From: a virus
IMG/VR virus record: IMGVR_UViG_3300030333_003183
Coordinates: 1 to 29,188 of that record
Direction: 5' to 3' (one strand)
Length of the DNA: 29,188 nt
The notes beneath the pieces are model-generated. The model had not been told where the DNA came from. It saw nothing but the letters and a program-made list of their open reading frames with translations, and made no database searches. The position numbers and the translations under genes are program-made. Below are positions 1 to 9,504 of the stretch, piece by piece (within the stretch, counting starts at the first letter, position 1; each line of letters starts with the position of its first letter).

Positions 1-64
1 TTCTACATCTCTCTTTTGAGAAGACACCACTATATCTACTAATTAATTCACTTTCAGTTGTCAT
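1..64 (-). CDS. Partial gene at left edge, unknown product
   Basis: An ATG at 62-64 opens a minus-strand frame that stays open to the window edge, giving 21 residues that begin MTTESELISRYSGVFSKE. It lies 53 bases after the stop of the glycine-rich protein and directly downstream of a sigma70-like promoter (88-116), which supports a real gene start. No Shine-Dalgarno sequence is obvious. The other upstream ATG, at 71-73, is in a frame that stops after five codons. Too little is visible to name a function. Confidence 0.5.
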   Translation of the reverse strand, partial: MTTESELISRYSGVFSKERCR

Positions 65-87
65 AAAACATATTAAAAGTTATTTGT

Positions 88-116
88 ATTATATATCAAC
101 TCTCGTGTAAATGCAA
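88..116 (-). promoter_or_regulatory. Sigma70-like promoter for the left-edge gene
   Basis: On the minus strand a perfect -10 TATAAT (88-93) follows TTGCAT (111-116) at a 17-base spacing. The -35 matches only 3 of 6 consensus positions, but the spacing equals that of four other promoters in this window. The site lies between the stop of the glycine-rich fibre protein and the start of the partial left-edge gene. Confidence 0.5.
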
Positions 117-117
117 G

Positions 118-1140
118 TTATGTAACTCCTGTTGCGTTTGTAGCTCCATCAATTCTATTAGTATTGTTTATAGTTATAGATGATAGACTAATTCCAGATG
201 TTCTTCTGATAGCAGCACCATTACCACCACCTTGTCCACCGCTACTATCCTCTCCACCACCACCTGCATCAGCAGTGGTATCTCCTGTCCAACCTCCTTC
301 TCCACCTGGCCCTCCTTCAGCCTCACCACCATTATTACTTCCACCACCACCATTACCAGCAGCATTTATACTTCCAGCAGTACCATTTCCACCTCGTGCA
401 CCACCATTACCTCTATCTCCTCTTGGGCCGCCAGGATATCCTTGACCTCCACCGCCACCGCCACCACTAGCGTATCGACGTGATCCTTTATCAGATTGGT
501 GGCCACCGCCACCTCCTCCTCCACCGCCAAATCCACGATGAATTTCTCCACCCTGTGCTATGTTTATAACTGTTCCACCACCATATTCAATACCTAAAGC
601 ACTGGTTCCTGTTTTTCCACTTTCACCATTTCCTTGATTGGTTCTACCATCACCACCTTTACCACCTGCACCCCATATTCTTCCTTCTCCACCAACATCA
701 ATAACTAAATCAGTACCTGATTGCCATGATCCAGTTCTTAAGGCAACTCTACTATTATCACTATTATGTACAACTGATCCAATTAATTTATTTACATGAA
801 TAATAACCTTCTTACCACCTTGCCATCCAGTACTATTAACAGAAGGTTTAGATCTAAAACCACCAATAACTGTTACATTATTATTGTTGTATTGAGTTCT
901 TGCATTTTGTCTAGTAACAGTACCACCACTCCAGAAGTTAACTACAATATTTAATTGCTTACCATAAAAATCACTAAATTTTATTTCACCAGACTTAGGA
1001 ATACCAGTATCTAAAGGTCTAGCTGTTAATTCACCAATATTTTGCGAAACTCTATACGCACCAATATTTTTATTATTAGGTTCACCAAATTCATTTTTGA
1101 TGTCGCTATATGAAATTGCTCCAGAACTTTGTAAGGCCAT
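118..1140 (-). CDS. Glycine-rich tail adhesin-like protein
   Basis: A 340-residue protein, last of the tail-fibre series. Residues 1-65 (MALQSSGAISYSDIKNEFGE, then a segment ending IKFSDFYGK) form the N-terminal module common in cyanophage fibre-type proteins, probably for attachment. Residues about 65-150 are polar and beta-like. Residues about 150-305 are very rich in glycine, with runs up to nine Gly and repeated GGxGG and GGPGG units separated by short variable polar segments. That resembles the polyglycine-II sandwich of T4-like gp38 receptor-binding adhesins; this is an inference from composition, not a detected homology. The gene begins 3 bases after the 663-residue fibre-like gene, so the two are probably co-translated and may be part of one fibre. 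It could instead be another glycine-rich virion protein. Confidence 0.7.
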   Translation of the reverse strand: MALQSSGAISYSDIKNEFGEPNNKNIGAYRVSQNIGELTARPLDTGIPKSGEIKFSDFYGKQLNIVVNFWSGGTVTRQNARTQYNNNNVTVIGGFRSKPSVNSTGWQGGKKVIIHVNKLIGSVVHNSDNSRVALRTGSWQSGTDLVIDVGGEGRIWGAGGKGGDGRTNQGNGESGKTGTSALGIEYGGGTVINIAQGGEIHRGFGGGGGGGGGHQSDKGSRRYASGGGGGGGQGYPGGPRGDRGNGGARGGNGTAGSINAAGNGGGGSNNGGEAEGGPGGEGGWTGDTTADAGGGGEDSSGGQGGGNGAAIRRTSGISLSSITINNTNRIDGATNATGVT

Positions 1141-1143
1141 AGT

Positions 1144-3135
1144 TTATGCGGATGAATCATTTAATTGTCTCCACTCAGTACCATTATAAAACTGTAAATG
1201 GTCTGTAGTGATATTATAAATCAAGGCACCATCAGTGACTGCTGCACCAGCTAAGTTATTTCTTTGAGTGGTAGTAAGTTTTGGTAATACCATGAATCTT
1301 CTTGTGATGTCGTCACTAGCACATGAGAAGTCAACACCAGCTGTTGGGTTAGTTTCACCAACACCGATGAATGTACGGAACATTGCACCTCTACCAACAG
1401 CAAGTCCAGTTGCACCAGGTGCGACAGCACCTGAATAATCAACATCAGTTTTAATACCAAGATAACCATCATCTTTAAAGTAACTTACATTATCTCCATC
1501 TCCACCACCATCAGAGACAACTAAAGACCCTGATGCAGCTCCATTGAATAATTGGATTGGGTCACCAATAATCATAGTACCGCCAATACCTAAGTTTAGG
1601 TAAGAAATAGTGGTAACACCTGTGACTGCTAATTGTGTACAACCAATAGATGTAACGTCAACAACACTTCCTGAATCCTTACCATAAAAATCTCCTATAA
1701 ATGCAGGAGCAGATGCAACACCACTAACAACCCTCAACTCATTAGCAACTTCAAGATCAAAACCAACAAATGCACTACTTACAAATGTACCTATACCATT
1801 GACTTCTAGTTTCAGTTGTGGATTTGTAACTCCTATACCAAAATTACCTTCATAAGTAAGAGCCGCTAATCTAGTAGAACCATCACCATGCCAGTAGAAA
1901 CTTCCTGTATTAAGTCCAACACCACTACCATCACAATAGAAGTTAACATTACCCTGATGAGTACCAGTACTATAGTTAATAAGATCTAGTGAACCTGGTT
2001 GACTATATGGTAACCCTGCACTTCTATTACCAAACTGAAGGACTCCATTGTTATTATCCTGTGCATTAGCATTTAATCCTAAGATTAATTTAGATGCTTG
2101 ATCAGGGGTTGTTACTTGTATAGTAGCTGCATCAGTTGTATTAACTCCAACTACATGTATTTCACCATTAGGTGATGTTGTACTAAGTCCTATTGATTGA
2201 GAAATACTCAATCCTATACCAACTAAGGAATTTGCATCTAGTGTTCCAGAAGTTTTTACATTTGAATTACTATTCAGTGTAGTTGCAGTATCGGAATTAC
2301 CAGTTACATCACCAATATGCTGACCATAGAATTTAGAAGATGTACCTGTGAATATACCTGCGGTTACAACACCTGTTGCTGCACCTAATTGTACAAATTC
2401 AGCTCGTAGTGTACCATTACCATTATTAAGAATAGTTGGATCAGGAAACTTAGTGTTATCTATTACTGGAAGTCTATCATTACTAATCGTACCACTTGCA
2501 AGATAACTTGCATTTAATTGTGTTAATTCAGTACCAATACCAACAAAAGAGTTTGCCTTTATTTGGCCAGTCATTGTTATTTGATTACCGAATCCTGAAC
2601 TATCTCCTGTCTCTCCTATAAATCCAATACCTTCTACACCAGCGTCTGTTGGATTCTGTCCAATCATTAAGTCAAAAGCATTATCTGCCTCAGTTGTTCC
2701 AATACCAACCTTCAAGTGTGTAGCAATACCAGTTCTTGTACCAACAGTATTTCTGGCCTGATGAACAATCCAACCATCGGTTGTGAAACCGACAATATCA
2801 TCCATATACAAACCACTACCAAAGAAATAATTAGCAGTTACAACACCAACATTGAGTACATTAGTGTTTCCAACCAACGCATTACCTGTAGGATTTGTGG
2901 TTCCTATACCAACATCACCATGGAATGTAGCGATTCCTGCAACACGTAAAGCACTAGTACTTGTTATTCCACTAACATCTGTCTGACCACGCAGAGCAGA
3001 AGTTCCATGGACATCTAGGAATCGTATTGGAATTGATGTTCCAATTCCAACCAAGCCACTAGCGTTGACTATGAAGTTATCACTATCAACCTGTACACCA
3101 TTTCTGAAATTAAATGACTTATTATAATTTGCCAT
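1144..3135 (-). CDS. Tail fibre-like virion protein (663 aa)
   Basis: A 663-residue virion protein of the cyanophage fibre type. It has many spaced VGIGTT.P-like motifs (for example near residues 28-35 and 74-82) and a low-complexity Gly/Thr/Asn/Val composition typical of trimeric beta-structured fibres. The C-terminus (DGALIYNITTDHLQFYNG followed by TEWRQL) is the short module often found at the end of phage and bacterial fibre proteins. There are no enzymatic motifs and no S74 chaperone domain. The gene lies 22 bases after the giant S74 fibre and has a T4-late-like TATAAATA box just upstream (3155-3162), so late expression with the other structural genes is likely. Which fibre it forms (long, short or baseplate-attached) cannot be decided here. 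Confidence 0.75.
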   Translation of the reverse strand: MANYNKSFNFRNGVQVDSDNFIVNASGLVGIGTSIPIRFLDVHGTSALRGQTDVSGITSTSALRVAGIATFHGDVGIGTTNPTGNALVGNTNVLNVGVVTANYFFGSGLYMDDIVGFTTDGWIVHQARNTVGTRTGIATHLKVGIGTTEADNAFDLMIGQNPTDAGVEGIGFIGETGDSSGFGNQITMTGQIKANSFVGIGTELTQLNASYLASGTISNDRLPVIDNTKFPDPTILNNGNGTLRAEFVQLGAATGVVTAGIFTGTSSKFYGQHIGDVTGNSDTATTLNSNSNVKTSGTLDANSLVGIGLSISQSIGLSTTSPNGEIHVVGVNTTDAATIQVTTPDQASKLILGLNANAQDNNNGVLQFGNRSAGLPYSQPGSLDLINYSTGTHQGNVNFYCDGSGVGLNTGSFYWHGDGSTRLAALTYEGNFGIGVTNPQLKLEVNGIGTFVSSAFVGFDLEVANELRVVSGVASAPAFIGDFYGKDSGSVVDVTSIGCTQLAVTGVTTISYLNLGIGGTMIIGDPIQLFNGAASGSLVVSDGGGDGDNVSYFKDDGYLGIKTDVDYSGAVAPGATGLAVGRGAMFRTFIGVGETNPTAGVDFSCASDDITRRFMVLPKLTTTQRNNLAGAAVTDGALIYNITTDHLQFYNGTEWRQLNDSSA

Positions 3136-3154
3136 TGAGCCTAGATTTTATTGT

Positions 3155-3162
3155 TATTTATA
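3155..3162 (-). promoter_or_regulatory. T4-late-like promoter box TATAAATA
   Basis: An exact match to the T4 late promoter core TATAAATA on the minus strand. It overlaps the stop codon of the 1877-residue fibre gene (3158-3160) and sits 19 bases upstream of the 663-residue fibre-like gene start. A T4-type late start site 5-8 bases downstream would give a leader of about 12-15 bases. No good -35 is needed for this class, which uses a phage sigma with clamp and coactivator. Confidence 0.55.
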
Positions 3163-6100
3163 TTCCGTCTTCGGGTGGAATTGGTTCCGACCATCCGACA
3201 GGGCCTTGATTAGGATTTCCAGTATCCTTCTTAGATTGGTTTTGCCTTTCCAATCTCTCTTCCATCATATTATTTCTCTCTTGTGTGATATCATTAAGCA
3301 CTCCCACAGCAGAAATAATATCTGGTGTAGCAGCAAGCACTTCAAGTTTTGTGTTAAGTTCTTTAATTGCTTCAATAAGAAGTGGAACTAATTTTTCATA
3401 ACGAACTGCTTTCTTACCATTTTCTCTGGTAACAACGATTCCTGGTAGTCCAAGTGCTTCAATTTCTTGTGCAATTACACCAGTATCCTCACCCTCATGA
3501 CCAGCATCATTTTCTTTCCAAGTAAATGTATCACCAGAAATTTGCATTACTTTTTCAAGAGGATCTGCAATAGGTTCAACATTCTCCTTTAATGTCGCAT
3601 CAGAAGAATAGTATGCAGTAATATCACCATAAGCACGTATGTTTCCATTAGAAGTTTGATCACCAAAATTAACACCACCTGAGTAAGTCGTAATACGTAC
3701 TCCATTATCATGGTTAATTGTTACGGCTCCATCAGTATCACAATAAATAGAAACCTTAGTTGCATCATTGTTGGAAATATTAACATTACCATCACTTTGT
3801 ATATACAGATCTCCTGTACCACTGTCTCTAATTATAGAGTGTGCAGAATCATGGCCAATTTGCAAATCAGGAGTTCCAGTACTTGCACCAAAACCAACAA
3901 AGTTACCATCATAGAATACAGTACCTATTGAACCACCAGGAATATCAATATTAGATAAACCTGAACCATCACCATTGAATGATGTAGCAGATACAATACC
4001 AGCAAAGTAACCACCTTCACCAACATGTAAACTCTTAGCAATACCAACACCACCATTTTCTACAATGATCGCACCAGTTACAGTTGAGATTGCAACATTT
4101 TCACCAGCAACAAAGAGATTACTACCAATACCTACACCACCAGAAACTATAAGAGAACCTGATTCTTTACTGGTTGAATCAACAGGGCTAACTAACTGAG
4201 TTTGACCTGTTACTTTTAGGGGGTTGTTGATCTTAACACTCTTATTAAATGTAGTTGGGCCATCAAAGGAAGATAGAATGTCTCCAGAGTCACCACCTTC
4301 AACAACTATTCTTTCTTTAACAGTTACTTCATCAAATACAGCACTTAATCTTGCAGGTGTTTCACCAGTTACAGTTGGAATTGGAGTATCGAATGTTGTC
4401 TCTTCACCAGTAGCAGATGATTTCTTTTGGTTTCCAATATAGAAGTCACCTTTGTTGTTCATACCAGTATAAACAACAACACCTCCAGATTTTTCTTGTG
4501 ACTGAACTAAGAATTCTTCTTTCTCAGTAAGAGTTCTGTCTTGAACCTGAGGTAATGCAGTTGAGTAGTTTCCTGGCCCGTAACCAAGATATTCAAATGT
4601 ATGACCAGATGCTCTAAGAATAGATGGTCTTCTAAATTCAACAGGTATTGGTTTAATCTTTCTAATTACAGAACCAGCAGTATGTGTTTGAATACCTGTT
4701 GCAAATACACCTCTAATAACTTGAAGTTGATCAGTTCCAACAATAGTCTTGGAAGCAACTCTCATTATCTCACTATTAATTTGAATGTAAGAACCGTATG
4801 GGAACCTACTAATTATATTATCAACACCTGTTACTGCAACTGTAGTAATACCACTTGATGGAATTGAGTCAATAGTAGTCGCACTTTCACTATCTAAGAT
4901 AGGTACTGCACGTGCACTTAGGTTCTCATTAGACTTATCTGAAAGTTTTTCGTTAGATGAAAGACCATACTTATATGCAAATACAGGAGTTCCTACAGAA
5001 CTTCCAGTCACTGCATTGAATGTAGTAACACCTACAGCAGAGTTAACAACATATGAACCTAAATTATGTTCATTTGTATCAACTATTGTGAAACTATTAC
5101 CTGCAGCCAAACCATGACTGTTTACACAATTGAATGTTGTTATTCCAGAAGTAACATCAAAACTACTACTATCAACTTCTATTGCTCTACCAGTATTGAA
5201 TACATACTGACCTGCCTGTAACTCAGGGCCACCAACTGTCTTAGCAATAGAAATCTGAGTGTCGTTAGGAACACTAGTTATTCTAAAATACTGATCTTGA
5301 GTTACACCAATACCAGTAAACTGTGCTACGTTATTAATAGCAGATGTAATACCTGCATTTGTAATTGTATATCTAGCAGTTCCATCACCACCGATGAATG
5401 TTGGATCAAAATATAAATCACCAGCAGCATATCCAGCACCACTTGCTTGAATATCTACACTAGTAATTTGACTAGAAGCAATACTTACTCTAGCAGTAGC
5501 ACCTCTCCAAGGGCCACTTATTGAGGAATTTAATAATTTTATGTTGAAATATTCACCATCAGCATAACTATTACCTTGATTAGTTACAGATCCAGTTATA
5601 ATACCAGCATATCCATGTCTTCTACTGAAGGTTAATGTTGGGTTTGCACCAGTTGGAGCATTTGATATAGTAATACCTACACCCAAAGCTTTAATAAAGG
5701 AGTCTGTACTTTCTCTGGTTAAACTCTTTTTAAGGTCATTAGTAGAAACATCACCAATAGGAGATCTTAAAGCATAAGATTTTGCTGCCTGAGGGTTATC
5801 ATTTGGATTATCTCTATCTAACTGTGGATATAAGTCAGATACGTTTTGACTGTATCTATAGTCAAGAAACTCAGTATCAATTGTATGGTCTGATGATAAT
5901 GCATAGATGTGATATACTCCATCTTGCTTATCTTGAACATAATTTGAAATCTTTAGAGCTCTGTAGATGTAAAGGTTTGTCTGTAAATTATTCTTTTCAA
6001 ATCTAGGTAATGTTAGATTCCTTTGTGATGTATCGTTTGTAGACTTAAGACCATGTACAGTGGTAGGTTGATATGCAAATTCCATGGAATTATGCACGGT

Positions 6101-8791
6101 CAATACTTCATATGTTCCATTATATCCTGTATTAGCAACACCAGTGGTATTAACACTATCAGTTACGTTTTTAACAATAATAGTATCACCAACAGTTAAA
6201 TTATGAGGTAACTCTGATCTAATAGAGCATATACCAGTTGTAGATGAAGAATTACATGTAGCAATAAATCTTGGATTCTTATTAAATTCATAATCACTCG
6301 TTGTTAGAGTATTATTAAAGGTAAAGTCTGCGTCAGATCTAGCACCTGTACTACTTGATTCCTGTATTACGAATCCATTTTCTGGGTTCTTAGCATTTTG
6401 TAGTTCCTTAGGTATTACAACCCTTATCTTATAAACTTTTTCATCTAAACTTCTTGTATCATCAATTCTCTTGATAAAAGTAGCCGTAGTAACATCTTCT
6501 GGTATTAATCCAGTAGTATTTAAAGCTTGATATATTCCACCAGAACCACTACTATTATTAGTATTAACGTACCACTGACCTTCAGCAGCATCATATTGAA
6601 CGGGGTGACCTAAATCTCCAGAAAGTTTATCAGATACTCTTGAGAATATTCTAAGATTAGTACCACCAGCTATATCAATTGCCTTTCCAGCAATAGCATC
6701 TGTCTCGGATGATGCTAATTTAATATCATTACTACCAGCTCTAATAGCAAAATAGAGTTCAGTATTTGATACGTTCTCTGGTAAATCACCATCATCACTG
6801 GTAATAACAACTTTTTCACCAGTATCTAGTGTATTGGTACCAATAGTAAAACTATCAAGTAATTCATCAACATTGGTTACTCTATATTCTTTTACAGAAC
6901 TACTACCATCAGGCATTAAAATTTCTGCAGATCTTTCTACACCTCCTGCAAATAGATATAAAATATCTCCTACCTTCGCACCTACTTTAAAACCTTGAGT
7001 ATTAACGGGTGGTAAAATATCAGCACTTGTATATCCATCTAGGAATAACTTAGCATTATCACCAACAGCAAGTGTTTTGGCCTTATCAATAGCTAACCAG
7101 TCAAGATCCTTACTGGTTGTTTCTATTTTTCTTGGTGGAATGATAGAAGTAATAAATGCTTTATTATCTTTCTCAAATGCATTTTTCTTGAATCCATCAG
7201 AAACAAGAGATAATTGTCCAAAGTTTGAGTTTGAGTTTGTAATTGATTGGTCAGCACCACTTTCTGTGAGGAAATGATTTGCAAATCCAATAGCGAAAAC
7301 AGAAACAACCTGAGCAACAGCATCATTAGTAAGTTTAATATGAGCAGTTTCCCATCCCTTTCTATAAATTGCAGAAGAATCTAAGTGATATGCTTCCCCT
7401 GTTGCAGTTGCAGATGATTCAGCTGCCAGTGCTGCTCCATCAACTACCGATGCTAATGAAATACCATCATAGGTTCTTGCAACTGGATTATATTTTACAA
7501 ATGCTCTATCATCTTTCTGTAGTGATATTCCCGTAAACTGAGCAACAACTATAGATTTGAATCCTGTAGCCTTTGCACCATCAATGTTCATACCGTTCAT
7601 ACCATAGACTGAACGCATTGATAGGTTAAACACATATGGTGATGCACCTAGTACAGTATCAGTTTCAACTGTTACTGTTGCTGCTGAAGTATTACCTGGA
7701 ATCAGAGTAAGTGGTGGATTCGGTAATGTATATGTAAATACCGTATCATCACTATTACTTACACTGGTAACTGTAGCAGATATATTATAGTTTGTTGGAG
7801 TAACACCTCTTACTTTAATTGGTGTACCTACATTATATCCATGAGCTCTAGAAGTTTTTGCAGTAACCACATTAGTTACACCAGCCTCGTCTCCAGCTCT
7901 AATACTTGTTAATGTAATAGGATCAGCAGCAAAAGCACCAACAATTTCAAATTCTGGTCTTCGTGGCCAGAAAGCAAGAGGATCTGCTGGATATTTCTGA
8001 GTACTTTCAATTTCTCTTCCAGAACCTACATTATATGCATTACCTATCTTAGCGTAATACATATCAAGGTCTGTAATATCATATGTGGTATCACCAAGAG
8101 TTACATAATTGATACCATCAGCATATTCAAAACATGATAATTTATGGTGTGAGAATATTGGACTTGCTGTTTTTGCAAAGTTAGCTGGGTCTGTATATAC
8201 TAATCCTAAATCATCTCCATCAAATATAGAGAACTGCCAGAAATAGCAGGTACCAGTCATTCTGAAGATTGCTGAATGAGCTACATTTGGATCGGTTGGA
8301 TTTGGAACATACTTAGGTCTGATCCTAGTTTTTCTAAGATCCATACCAACAATAGATGTTCCTCTAGGTAGAATAAGACCACCGTAAACACTATTAAATT
8401 TGTAGAGTATATTATCTGCTTGTGTTAAATCAAAATTACTTGTTAGGTTTAAATCTAAAGTTGTTAATGCATTAGATACTGTTCCACCACCAGCTGGTTG
8501 AACTTTAGCAACTCCATTTTCATTAAAAATTCTATAACCTGGCCTGTTATCAATAATATGCTCACCAGGATATAATACTATAGTGGTTTTAGCTATCTCA
8601 TCATTACTTCTTCCTTTGACATAAGAAAATCTAGCCGCTTCTAGCAGTGCTCTTTGAACGGTCTTAAAAGGTCTAGCAAGAGAATTACCTTCATTACTAA
8701 TACTATCTGTTGAGTCCAAATCACTTGGACTTACATAAAGAATACGGCCTTCAGTGTTCTTTATGAAATTATCTAATTTATTCAGAGGCAT
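3158..8791 (-). CDS. Giant tail fibre with C-terminal peptidase S74 chaperone domain
   Basis: A 1877-residue virion protein, the largest in the window. The N-terminus (MPLNKLDNFIKNTEGRILYV, then a PFKTVQRALLEAARF segment at about residues 41-55) is typical of large cyanophage structural proteins with a pectin-lyase-like start. The middle is long, beta-rich and repetitive. The C-terminal 148 residues are a clear peptidase S74 intramolecular chaperone: SDATLKEN (Ser1730, Lys1735), TGVIAQEIEALGLP, VRYEKLVPLLIEAIKEL and then a coiled coil. Family knowledge says this domain trimerises the fibre and cleaves itself off at the serine of a Ser-Lys dyad, so a mature fibre of about 1729 residues is expected. 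A good Shine-Dalgarno sequence (AAGGA, 7 bases before ATG) supports the start. It is the first gene of the fibre group. Confidence 0.85.
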   Translation of the reverse strand: MPLNKLDNFIKNTEGRILYVSPSDLDSTDSISNEGNSLARPFKTVQRALLEAARFSYVKGRSNDEIAKTTIVLYPGEHIIDNRPGYRIFNENGVAKVQPAGGGTVSNALTTLDLNLTSNFDLTQADNILYKFNSVYGGLILPRGTSIVGMDLRKTRIRPKYVPNPTDPNVAHSAIFRMTGTCYFWQFSIFDGDDLGLVYTDPANFAKTASPIFSHHKLSCFEYADGINYVTLGDTTYDITDLDMYYAKIGNAYNVGSGREIESTQKYPADPLAFWPRRPEFEIVGAFAADPITLTSIRAGDEAGVTNVVTAKTSRAHGYNVGTPIKVRGVTPTNYNISATVTSVSNSDDTVFTYTLPNPPLTLIPGNTSAATVTVETDTVLGASPYVFNLSMRSVYGMNGMNIDGAKATGFKSIVVAQFTGISLQKDDRAFVKYNPVARTYDGISLASVVDGAALAAESSATATGEAYHLDSSAIYRKGWETAHIKLTNDAVAQVVSVFAIGFANHFLTESGADQSITNSNSNFGQLSLVSDGFKKNAFEKDNKAFITSIIPPRKIETTSKDLDWLAIDKAKTLAVGDNAKLFLDGYTSADILPPVNTQGFKVGAKVGDILYLFAGGVERSAEILMPDGSSSVKEYRVTNVDELLDSFTIGTNTLDTGEKVVITSDDGDLPENVSNTELYFAIRAGSNDIKLASSETDAIAGKAIDIAGGTNLRIFSRVSDKLSGDLGHPVQYDAAEGQWYVNTNNSSGSGGIYQALNTTGLIPEDVTTATFIKRIDDTRSLDEKVYKIRVVIPKELQNAKNPENGFVIQESSSTGARSDADFTFNNTLTTSDYEFNKNPRFIATCNSSSTTGICSIRSELPHNLTVGDTIIVKNVTDSVNTTGVANTGYNGTYEVLTVHNSMEFAYQPTTVHGLKSTNDTSQRNLTLPRFEKNNLQTNLYIYRALKISNYVQDKQDGVYHIYALSSDHTIDTEFLDYRYSQNVSDLYPQLDRDNPNDNPQAAKSYALRSPIGDVSTNDLKKSLTRESTDSFIKALGVGITISNAPTGANPTLTFSRRHGYAGIITGSVTNQGNSYADGEYFNIKLLNSSISGPWRGATARVSIASSQITSVDIQASGAGYAAGDLYFDPTFIGGDGTARYTITNAGITSAINNVAQFTGIGVTQDQYFRITSVPNDTQISIAKTVGGPELQAGQYVFNTGRAIEVDSSSFDVTSGITTFNCVNSHGLAAGNSFTIVDTNEHNLGSYVVNSAVGVTTFNAVTGSSVGTPVFAYKYGLSSNEKLSDKSNENLSARAVPILDSESATTIDSIPSSGITTVAVTGVDNIISRFPYGSYIQINSEIMRVASKTIVGTDQLQVIRGVFATGIQTHTAGSVIRKIKPIPVEFRRPSILRASGHTFEYLGYGPGNYSTALPQVQDRTLTEKEEFLVQSQEKSGGVVVYTGMNNKGDFYIGNQKKSSATGEETTFDTPIPTVTGETPARLSAVFDEVTVKERIVVEGGDSGDILSSFDGPTTFNKSVKINNPLKVTGQTQLVSPVDSTSKESGSLIVSGGVGIGSNLFVAGENVAISTVTGAIIVENGGVGIAKSLHVGEGGYFAGIVSATSFNGDGSGLSNIDIPGGSIGTVFYDGNFVGFGASTGTPDLQIGHDSAHSIIRDSGTGDLYIQSDGNVNISNNDATKVSIYCDTDGAVTINHDNGVRITTYSGGVNFGDQTSNGNIRAYGDITAYYSSDATLKENVEPIADPLEKVMQISGDTFTWKENDAGHEGEDTGVIAQEIEALGLPGIVVTRENGKKAVRYEKLVPLLIEAIKELNTKLEVLAATPDIISAVGVLNDITQERNNMMEERLERQNQSKKDTGNPNQGPVGWSEPIPPEDGI

Positions 8792-8841
8792 GAGTTTTCC
8801 TTATGACTACTAAAATTATTACTATAAGTTATTTAGTCACC

Positions 8842-9162
8842 CTAGAACTCCTCTTCTTCCACGAAATCGGGAGGAAGATCTTCTGGGTTTTCTAATTCTA
8901 TTGGAAATACCATTGGATGCATTTCCTCGTGCATTAAATATGCATAATATTTGTACAATTCGTCAGTTGTATATCGTTTCTCATAATCAGCAATAGTTGT
9001 AATCATTGGAAGATCTTCTTCTGTTCGATCTAAGTCTTCTAGTTCATCAAAGGTAAAAGGAATACCATTAATGAAATACATCAAAACGATTCTTTCAATC
9101 GTACCTTCAAGTTCCTCACTGTACCAACAGTAAGTAGTTTCTATCACAAATGTATTTACCAT
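8842..9162 (-). CDS. Unknown acidic small protein (106 aa)
   Basis: I do not recognise this 106-residue protein. It is acidic, starts MVNTFVIETTYCWYSEELEG, has a hydrophobic stretch IVLMYFINGIPFTF near residues 26-39, and ends in a Pro/Glu-rich tail (PPDFVEEEEF). There is no transmembrane helix of normal length and no catalytic motif. It is the last gene of a three-gene islet (71, 43 and 106 residues) lying between structural genes and apparently served by its own sigma70-like promoter. Its start is 3 bases after the stop of the 43-residue ORF, which suggests translational coupling. Its role may be early or host-directed rather than structural, but that is inferred only from promoter type. 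Confidence 0.6.
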   Translation of the reverse strand: MVNTFVIETTYCWYSEELEGTIERIVLMYFINGIPFTFDELEDLDRTEEDLPMITTIADYEKRYTTDELYKYYAYLMHEEMHPMVFPIELENPEDLPPDFVEEEEF

Positions 9163-9165
9163 TAT

Positions 9166-9297
9166 TCATGGCCCGTCATTATGTGTAGTATGTATGCGAA
9201 CTATTTCATCATCAATTAAACCTTCATCCTTTAATTTCTTATAGTTATAGCAACTTTCAAAATTAAGTTTAATTTTTGGTTCCTTTGTCTTTTTCAT
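9166..9297 (-). CDS. Small unknown ORF (43 aa) in the islet
   Basis: A 43-codon frame starting MKKTKEPKIKLNFESCYNYK and ending HNDGP. It fills the gap between the 71- and 106-residue genes. It overlaps the end of the former by 29 bases and ends 3 bases before the start of the latter. It is basic at the N-terminus and acidic in the middle (KLKDEGLIDDEI). No clear Shine-Dalgarno sequence is visible, so translation would rely on coupling. The tight fit between its neighbours is the main argument that it is real; it could still be chance. Confidence 0.45.
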   Translation of the reverse strand: MKKTKEPKIKLNFESCYNYKKLKDEGLIDDEIVRIHTTHNDGP

Positions 9298-9484
9298 AAA
9301 TGGCAAGATTCGCGTACTTTATTCTCTCAGGTTCTAATAAATCATTCACTACTTCCATCACATCTAAAAATTGTTCAGATGTTTGGCACATAATCTTTTT
9401 TTCATAACCATTATCGGAAATTATAAGAAAAGATCTATTACAAAGATCTATAATAGTCTCTCTTACTAATTCACCTTCCATCAT
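9269..9484 (-). CDS. Unknown small protein (71 aa)
   Basis: A 71-residue protein, start MMEGELVRETIIDLCNRSFL, with no recognised domain. It has an alternating hydrophobic/charged N-terminal half that could form a small alpha/beta fold (IIDLCNRSFLIISDNGYEKK) and a basic tail. Two consecutive ATG codons make the start ambiguous by one residue (9484 or 9481). It is the first gene behind the sigma70-like promoter at 9505-9533 and heads the three-gene islet. The promoter type suggests expression earlier than the flanking structural genes. Confidence 0.6.
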   Translation of the reverse strand: MMEGELVRETIIDLCNRSFLIISDNGYEKKIMCQTSEQFLDVMEVVNDLLEPERIKYANLAIYEKDKGTKN

Positions 9485-9504
9485 AAACTCAGAACATATA
9501 GAGT

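Noticed and set aside
164-445. Proline-rich plus-strand ORF (93 aa)
   Set aside because: It is the antisense reading of the glycine-rich fibre gene; Gly codons read backwards give Pro.
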